The position numbers and the translations under genes are program-made. Source: Flectonema sp. DT1601 (Eukaryota > Euglenozoa > Diplonemea > Diplonemida > Diplonemidae). Taken from it: 64,000 nucleotides of DNA. The stretch lies in contig OZ025827.1 of the NCBI GenBank assembly GCA_964019425.1, positions 744,001 through 808,000 of the forward strand, written 5' to 3'. Positions 59,362 through 64,000 of the stretch are shown piece by piece. The notes under the pieces were generated by a model. It was not told where the DNA came from and did no database searches. It worked only from the letters and a program-made list of their open reading frames with translations. Numbering within the stretch: the stretch's first letter is position 1; every line of letters begins with the position of its first letter.

Positions 59362-60306
59362 ATGGAAAGATTGAATCCAGCAACACTACGCCGTCTCAAA
59401 AACAAAAAGGAAGCAAACAGCTACTGGCTTAAACTAAACGTCAGCCACAAGGCCTTAGATAGATTGAATCTAGGAGCAATTCTACACAGTGACGAAGTTA
59501 AGGCAGTCTGTCCAAATTTAAAAACCTTAAGCAGAACTAGAATCTGTCGCAAACTGGGTACAACTGTAGGAGATATTGTATTAAACGCCACTTCTGTTGG
59601 GAATGGATACGATGAACCCCTCTGTTCACCATGTCCCTGTTGTACTCTCGTTCCAGGAAGTATTAAATTCGATGGCCCAGCAATGGACTCGCTCGAAAGC
59701 GACATAGCAGTTTACGTAGATAAAGCTTACAGAAACACCACTGACGATATTAAACTTCGCTTCAAAAACGTAATTCTTAAGCATCTCCACACCAAACTGA
59801 GCCGAGACCTTTCATTCCTTGACTCCCCGCTGTCAAGCAAAGCTCGCAAAGAACTTTCTTCACTACAAAATTCGATGGTTCTCTTAAAAGTAGACAAAGG
59901 ACAACATGATATTGGTTTCATCTGTAAATCCTTCTACCTGAGTCTCCTCAGCAAACAATTAGGAGGTCCAGCCTATCAACAATTGAAAGCAACAGAGGAA
60001 ATCACTCTAGCCTTCTTAGCTGAGAATAATAAAATCTTAGGAAACAAGCATGCAGATAGACTACCACATCTCTACGGCATGATTAAATTGCACAAGTCAG
60101 CTATTGGGATGAGATGGATTTCGGGAGCCTCTTCACTCACAGGAACGGAGAAGCAGCGTCAATTAAACAAGGAGCACAAGACGGCACCCGCAACAGCCAC
60201 AACACACGCCCATCTGCATCTATCAAGTATTCTTAAAAATGTGATGGCTTTACTAAAAGAAAAAGATATGAATTCAAAATACAAACGTTATTGGATAGAT
60301 GGATGA
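59362..60306 (+). CDS. RT element ORF: N-terminal and finger region (314 aa)
   Basis: A Cys-rich CSPCPCC cluster (residues 88-94) could bind metal. KVDKGQHDIGFICK (176-189) matches the P(A/V)DKG...V(V/I)CK block that precedes the palm in this RT group. LPHLYGMIKLHK (234-245) and MRWISGASS (250-258) match its LPxLYxxxKLHK...RFI(S/A)xSS signature. The start at 59362 lies just beyond the end of spacer similarity and may not be the ancestral one. The polymerase DD motif is not in this frame. Role inferred: part of a retroelement reverse transcriptase. Confidence 0.55.
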   Translation: MERLNPATLRRLKNKKEANSYWLKLNVSHKALDRLNLGAILHSDEVKAVCPNLKTLSRTRICRKLGTTVGDIVLNATSVGNGYDEPLCSPCPCCTLVPGSIKFDGPAMDSLESDIAVYVDKAYRNTTDDIKLRFKNVILKHLHTKLSRDLSFLDSPLSSKARKELSSLQNSMVLLKVDKGQHDIGFICKSFYLSLLSKQLGGPAYQQLKATEEITLAFLAENNKILGNKHADRLPHLYGMIKLHKSAIGMRWISGASSLTGTEKQRQLNKEHKTAPATATTHAHLHLSSILKNVMALLKEKDMNSKYKRYWIDG

Positions 60307-60416
60307 CCTTGTAGCAAAAGGAGAGTTAGATTTAGCACGCAAACACGACTACTCTTGCCGACATAGACGATTTCCTTACATGGAACTGCAACCCACCACC
60401 AGCAGAATTATACTCC

Positions 60417-61559
60417 ATGAACTACACCGAGACCTCTAATGGTATTGATGATGTTTCATACATTGGAATTAGAATCCGAATCGAAACCACCAGATCAAAC
60501 AACAGGTGGATACGTCTAAGTGTTAACGACAAAGCGCGTGGTTGGCATATCATACCAACAAGATTCACCCACCAGCACTCAGCTGCTCAAGAATCGATGG
60601 GTACTGGTATCTTCACCACCATGCTCCTACGAGCACTCAGAATCTGTAATAATCAGGCAGATCTTCTGCAAGAGCTCGAGTTCGTAACATACAGACTACT
60701 CAACCGAGGATACAAGTTTAAGAACCTCGCAGTAGCTTGTCACAGCTTTATCAACTTATATATTGACGATGGCAATGTTGCAGCTGCAATTCGAAGACGA
60801 CTAAATATTACTTCCGAAAAGTTTAATCATGGTATCCCTGTAAGCGACGAAAAAGACACCATTAATCATAAAAGTTCCACACTTCACACCTTAGACAAAC
60901 GATTCCCAATACAATCACATCAATCTTCAGGGGAAGGTCTAATTGGAGGTGAGTGTGGATGGGCATCGCTGAATTTTGTTGCAGACCATCTTTATCTTGA
61001 CCGAATTAATTTTAGCTATTTGCAACAACTACAACAAACATTCTACGAAGAACATCAAAAAGTAGAACCTGGCAGCAACGAGCAAAAACCATCCCCGGAT
61101 GGCTGGTTCTCTTTAACCGTTCTGGGGGTAGCAAGTAAACATAAACTCAACAGGGAAATCCACCAATATGTAGATCCCAGTTCTATGGACTACCCAACAA
61201 TAGCCGCCGCATTCATTTTAAACAAAGCTGGTGCTAGAATGTCACACTACATGGTGGCCCTTGTCTCCTTTGATTCCATTATTGTTAGAGACATTCTCAA
61301 AGGAGCGACAGACCGACGATTATCATTCGACCATTTTGACAGACATTTTAAACGCCCAGAATATTGTTTTCACATGATTTTAAGAAAAACTCTGCAGGGT
61401 AATAATAATGATAACGACTGTACCATGGCACCCTCGAATGAAGGAATTCTACTCCTCACCAACACTAAGGAAAAGCGCAAGAAAGACGACTACAGCTCCG
61501 ATGAAGGAGAACTCGCACTCGTAATAAAACAAACAGATGTAGAAGAGATAGTACGCTGA
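60417..61559 (+). CDS. RT element ORF: thumb region with C-terminal papain-fold protease-like domain (380 aa)
   Basis: Residues 1-115 match the RT thumb of this family (ICNNQADLLQEL...YRLLNRGYK). Residues from about 170 onward look like a cysteine protease of papain fold. GGECGWASLN puts Cys180 ahead of an LN pair as in Josephin/OTU-type enzymes. DGWFSLTVLG fits the strand and helix that follow in Josephin domains. SHYMVAL puts His277 at a strand start, and Asp292 follows 15 residues later in VRD, the usual His-Asp/Asn spacing. RTs fused to OTU-like proteases are known in some retroelements; this pairing is inferred from motifs only. The tail (350-380) is charged and low in complexity. Confidence 0.45.
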   Translation: MNYTETSNGIDDVSYIGIRIRIETTRSNNRWIRLSVNDKARGWHIIPTRFTHQHSAAQESMGTGIFTTMLLRALRICNNQADLLQELEFVTYRLLNRGYKFKNLAVACHSFINLYIDDGNVAAAIRRRLNITSEKFNHGIPVSDEKDTINHKSSTLHTLDKRFPIQSHQSSGEGLIGGECGWASLNFVADHLYLDRINFSYLQQLQQTFYEEHQKVEPGSNEQKPSPDGWFSLTVLGVASKHKLNREIHQYVDPSSMDYPTIAAAFILNKAGARMSHYMVALVSFDSIIVRDILKGATDRRLSFDHFDRHFKRPEYCFHMILRKTLQGNNNDNDCTMAPSNEGILLLTNTKEKRKKDDYSSDEGELALVIKQTDVEEIVR

Positions 61560-61771
61560 TCAAAAGCAAATATATGCTAGCCCGTCCTGGCGAGCTCCGA
61601 TGGACATTAAGAAATCAGTTCTTTTGAAATAGACCAATTGATGGATCCGATTTATTATTTAACTGGAATGAAGTCCCTAGAACTTACTGATGAAGGCCTA
61701 AGAGGGACAAGTAGTATAAGATTAAGGCCTGAAACTACGTATTCCACAGTGTATTATGGAACAGCAGAACA
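61560..61771 (+). other. Interval between the two RT segments
   Basis: About 210 bp without a supported gene. It contains a palindromic AAGGCCT motif used twice (about 61,695 and 61,725) and may be the 3' untranslated end of the first RT copy. Confidence 0.35.
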
Positions 61772-62407
61772 ATGTGTTTTTATAACTTTTCTTTTTTATA
61801 TTTTATTTTAGTGCACTTTTTTATAATAAACTCATATTCTAACTTGTATTGTTATGCAGTTGAGAAGAAATTTATAGAACAGTCAACTCTGGAAATTGCG
61901 AAGTCACATACTTTAACTGTAAGATATATTGATGATTTTTTATGCTGGGGGACAAAACCACCGCCGCAAAAGATGTACGGGATGGACTACAAAGATACCT
62001 CCCTAGATAGTAATGATGTGGTGTTTCTTGGTGCACGGATACGGGTCGAGGAAGACATTGCAAGGGAAGAAGTGAAAGTTAAAAAGAAATTTACTCGTCT
62101 CTCCGTTCATCGGAAAGAGTGGAACTTCAAACCTTTACAGTACGTGCATGCAGACTCCACGATGCCTGATTCCATACCCAAAGGTATAGTTAAAGGAGCG
62201 ATGTATAGAGCCAGCATGATTTGTAACAACCTCTCTGACCTACTAATAGAGTTTGAATGGATAATTTATCGGATGATTACTAGAAAATTTAAAAAGCATC
62301 ACATATCAACCGGCTACAAGGAATTTTGTGACGAATTCTACGAAGAATATCCTTTTGTCAATAAAGGATGCATCAATCTTTTCTACCATGCTCCTCCACC
62401 TGGGTGA
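61772..62407 (+). CDS. Second RT-like fragment with YIDD motif (211 aa)
   Basis: The polymerase motif YIDD lies at 61925-61936 in the context TVRYIDDFLCWG. Thumb similarity to the first RT copy then runs to about 62,340 (MICNNLSDLLIEFEWIIYR). The first 29 codons are hydrophobic and T-rich and lie before a good splice acceptor (TGTTATGCAG, ending at 61859), so true coding sequence probably begins there. The last 15 or so codons (after about 62,360) run into LINE-derived sequence in a different frame. It is a 5'-truncated and 3'-interrupted copy, diverged from its neighbour. Confidence 0.5.
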   Translation: MCFYNFSFLYFILVHFFIINSYSNLYCYAVEKKFIEQSTLEIAKSHTLTVRYIDDFLCWGTKPPPQKMYGMDYKDTSLDSNDVVFLGARIRVEEDIAREEVKVKKKFTRLSVHRKEWNFKPLQYVHADSTMPDSIPKGIVKGAMYRASMICNNLSDLLIEFEWIIYRMITRKFKKHHISTGYKEFCDEFYEEYPFVNKGCINLFYHAPPPG

Positions 62408-64000
62408 ACAAGCTTTACATCTTATACTACGCATAGCCAACTGGTCATTCTATAGAGGAACACTGCCAAAATGTTTAAAAGTAGCTCATGTGATCCCAAC
62501 CTATAAAGGAAACAAGAGAGACCCAACTGATGCAGCATCTTACCGCCCTATATCTTTGACCTCAATATTATCGAAGTTTATAGAGTCTTTGATGCTCTCC
62601 AGACTGGAGCACTTATTGATAGATAAACTTGATCCCAAGCAGTCTGGATTTGTCCCCGGCAGGACAACAGACGAAAATATTGCGGTACTTATCAACGCAG
62701 CCTCCGAAACTAAAAGCGACTATCTCCAATGCGCTGTGCTCATACTCTTTGATATTTCGGGGGCTTTCGACAACGTAGACCACAACCTACTTATGGATAG
62801 GATAAAACCTTTACTACCGACTCCCTTTGTACGATGGATAGGCAACTTCCTTTCAGATCGCACCGCTCACCTTCTTCATGGTAGTACCCGCTCAAAACCT
62901 ATAGCCTGTACAAAGGGGGTTCCCCAAGGTAGTATTCTTGGCCCATTACTTTTTCGAATGTACGTTGACTCCTTACCAGAGTCCATTACGGTATCTGACA
63001 CCTCACTACTATACGCCGATGATCTTGCGGTATATGTAAGTAGCTCGACAATCGACGATTTGGAAGCGAGAGCCAACAAAGCAATAGGTCAAGTAGAATG
63101 CTGGCTGGATAACTCCGGAATGTCATTATCCCATTCAAAAACAGAATACATGTCCATAGGCAAACGTTTTACGGAAGACAAACGCATCTGTCGGCGTCCG
63201 CGTCTTTATTTCCCCTCGACAGTTGATGATGTCCCAATTCCACGTGGGTCTTATCAATTCTTTTATGATCATATAGATGATGGGGCTGCTGCTTTACTTA
63301 ACTTTGAAAACGGTCCCATCTTTCCCTTAGGTATAAATGGACGTAGCGTGAACAATCGATCGCAATTCATAAACACCATTCCGAAGGGTGAATTTTCTTT
63401 GACAGCCGCCATCCCACTTCGTCAGGTGAAACAAACTCGGTACCTGGGTGTTATAATTGATGATAATCTTACCTTTGAATCACAGAAAACAAAAATCCTG
63501 AACACTCTGAAACGTGGGATTGCTCTCCTATCGATGGTCTCATCGTACCAAGTAAAGACTGAGGTGCTACGACAAGTCATTTTCGGTCTAATCCTCTCTA
63601 GAGCATATTATGGTCTAGCAGCATTTGCTCCCCTCCTCTCCAAAAAGGCGCAGGAGGAGATTGAGCTGACACAACGTGTTCTCCAACGGAAACTTACCGG
63701 CTGCCTTAACTCAACAGCTACACCGGCCCTTTCAGTAGAATCCGGCATATTACCATTCAAACTACACCTTTCGAAATCTACTGCGTTAATGAATGAACGA
63801 TTCTTGCGTAATAACAAGAACAGCCCCTCGTGGTCCATCTTAGACCCTGAGAAAACATCGAGCATCTGGAAAACATTTGCTTCCATCCACTCCAACAGAT
63901 ATCCTACTCCATCGTTGCGTTCATACCACTGCCTTCCGCATCACCAAGCACCATGGGAGCCTCCGCCAGATGTAACTTTTAACCCCTGGAGAGAGTTCCG
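62370..64000 (+). mobile_element. LINE (non-LTR retrotransposon), 5'-truncated, runs off the window
   Basis: The element begins where similarity of the preceding RT fragment ends and continues to the right edge. The 5' endonuclease region is absent. Only the RT domain and the start of the post-RT region are visible; an RNase H domain, if present, would lie beyond 64000. Confidence 0.7.
62388..64000 (+). CDS. LINE reverse transcriptase, open to the window edge (at least 537 aa)
   Basis: The frame is open from 62277 to 64000 without a stop. Motifs in order are YRPISLTS, then QSGFVPGRTT, FDISGAFDNVDH with the first catalytic Asp at 62751, GVPQGSILGP (62919-62948), and YADD (63012-63023). They are followed by the WLDNSGMSLSHSKTE and YLGVIID blocks typical of LINE RTs. 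An insertion of roughly 75 residues between the SIGKRF and RYLGV blocks is longer than usual. The end PWEPPPDVTFNPWREF resembles the linker after RT in Ingi/Vingi and R1-like clades, where an RNase H domain can follow; the clade is not certain. The ATG at 62388 is a convenience, since the copy is truncated at its 5' end. Confidence 0.75.
   Translation, partial: MLLHLGEQALHLILRIANWSFYRGTLPKCLKVAHVIPTYKGNKRDPTDAASYRPISLTSILSKFIESLMLSRLEHLLIDKLDPKQSGFVPGRTTDENIAVLINAASETKSDYLQCAVLILFDISGAFDNVDHNLLMDRIKPLLPTPFVRWIGNFLSDRTAHLLHGSTRSKPIACTKGVPQGSILGPLLFRMYVDSLPESITVSDTSLLYADDLAVYVSSSTIDDLEARANKAIGQVECWLDNSGMSLSHSKTEYMSIGKRFTEDKRICRRPRLYFPSTVDDVPIPRGSYQFFYDHIDDGAAALLNFENGPIFPLGINGRSVNNRSQFINTIPKGEFSLTAAIPLRQVKQTRYLGVIIDDNLTFESQKTKILNTLKRGIALLSMVSSYQVKTEVLRQVIFGLILSRAYYGLAAFAPLLSKKAQEEIELTQRVLQRKLTGCLNSTATPALSVESGILPFKLHLSKSTALMNERFLRNNKNSPSWSILDPEKTSSIWKTFASIHSNRYPTPSLRSYHCLPHHQAPWEPPPDVTFNPWREF

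Larger units (their letters stand above)
59347..62370 (+). mobile_element. Reverse-transcriptase element remains, Penelope-like or related family, two diverged copies
   Basis: Two RT-bearing segments of one family lie in the same orientation. The first runs from about 59,347 to 61,560 and has an N-terminal region, RT finger/palm motifs and a C-terminal protease-like region. The second, about 61,772 to 62,370, covers only the YIDD palm and thumb region. They align with each other by the NNxxDLL...YRLxxR(G/K)(Y/F)K thumb pattern and the PPP-x-x-(L/M)Y spacing after the DD motif. The element looks broken, with its RT in more than one reading frame. No terminal repeats or GIY-YIG endonuclease are recognised. 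Family placement is tentative; the motifs resemble a broad group of animal RT genes related to Penelope-like elements. Confidence 0.6.

Overview
This window is eukaryotic DNA, probably from an animal or other opisthokont-like eukaryote, but the species cannot be fixed from sequence alone. Supporting signs are AT-rich spacers with consensus TATA boxes, AATAAA poly(A) signals and pyrimidine-rich 3' splice acceptors, a membrane cytochrome b561 gene family, and a non-LTR (LINE) reverse transcriptase. There are no bacterial-type operons, ribosome binding sites or CRISPR arrays.

Positions 1 to about 59,346 are one head-to-tail tandem gene array on the + strand. It starts in the 3' flank of a gene lying to the left of the window. 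Nine complete gene copies follow (starts at 1494, 6390, 12942, 17910, 23885, 28781, 38404, 44499, 49467), then a truncated tenth (58248-58988). Every complete copy encodes a signal peptide, a very long stalk of 8-residue SPPTEPVV-type repeats, a cysteine-containing juxtamembrane region, and a five-helix cytochrome b561-type domain keeping four candidate haem histidines. Spacers are almost constant (1698-1701 bp), as are the 22-residue N-terminus and 322-residue C-terminus. Only the repeat number changes: 90, 159, 93, 135, 90, 287, 140, 93 and 252 units, always in whole 24-bp steps. With 27 units in copy 10 the total is 1366 units, about 32.8 kb or half the window, without a frameshift or stop. 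Each spacer repeats the same cassette: 3' UTR with AATAAA, a palindromic ETS-like hairpin, a candidate small intron, an octamer ATGCAAAT, a 14-bp palindrome, TATAAATA and a 3' splice acceptor 13 nt before the ATG.

The copies fall into three classes by their first repeats (A: 1, 3; B: 2, 4, 5, 7, 8; C: 6, 9, 10). Copies 4-5-6 are matched in order by copies 7-8-9, which suggests duplication of a three-gene block. Single-base variants in the C-terminal coding region and in the spacers occur in all four pairwise combinations, the mark of gene conversion or unequal exchange.

From about 58,968 the array decays. Copy 10 breaks off inside the repeats, about 84 bp of unrelated sequence follows, and a partial spacer with its TATA module resumes up to about 59,346. 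Next come reverse-transcriptase-bearing mobile element remains: a Penelope-like or related RT with a candidate papain-fold protease domain at its C-terminus (about 59,347-61,560), a diverged second fragment of the same RT family (about 61,772-62,370), and a LINE-type RT open from about 62,277 to the window edge.

The most interesting system is the array itself: a family of putative transmembrane redox proteins on hypervariable-length, acidic, proline-rich extracellular stalks, evolving by repeat turnover and gene conversion.
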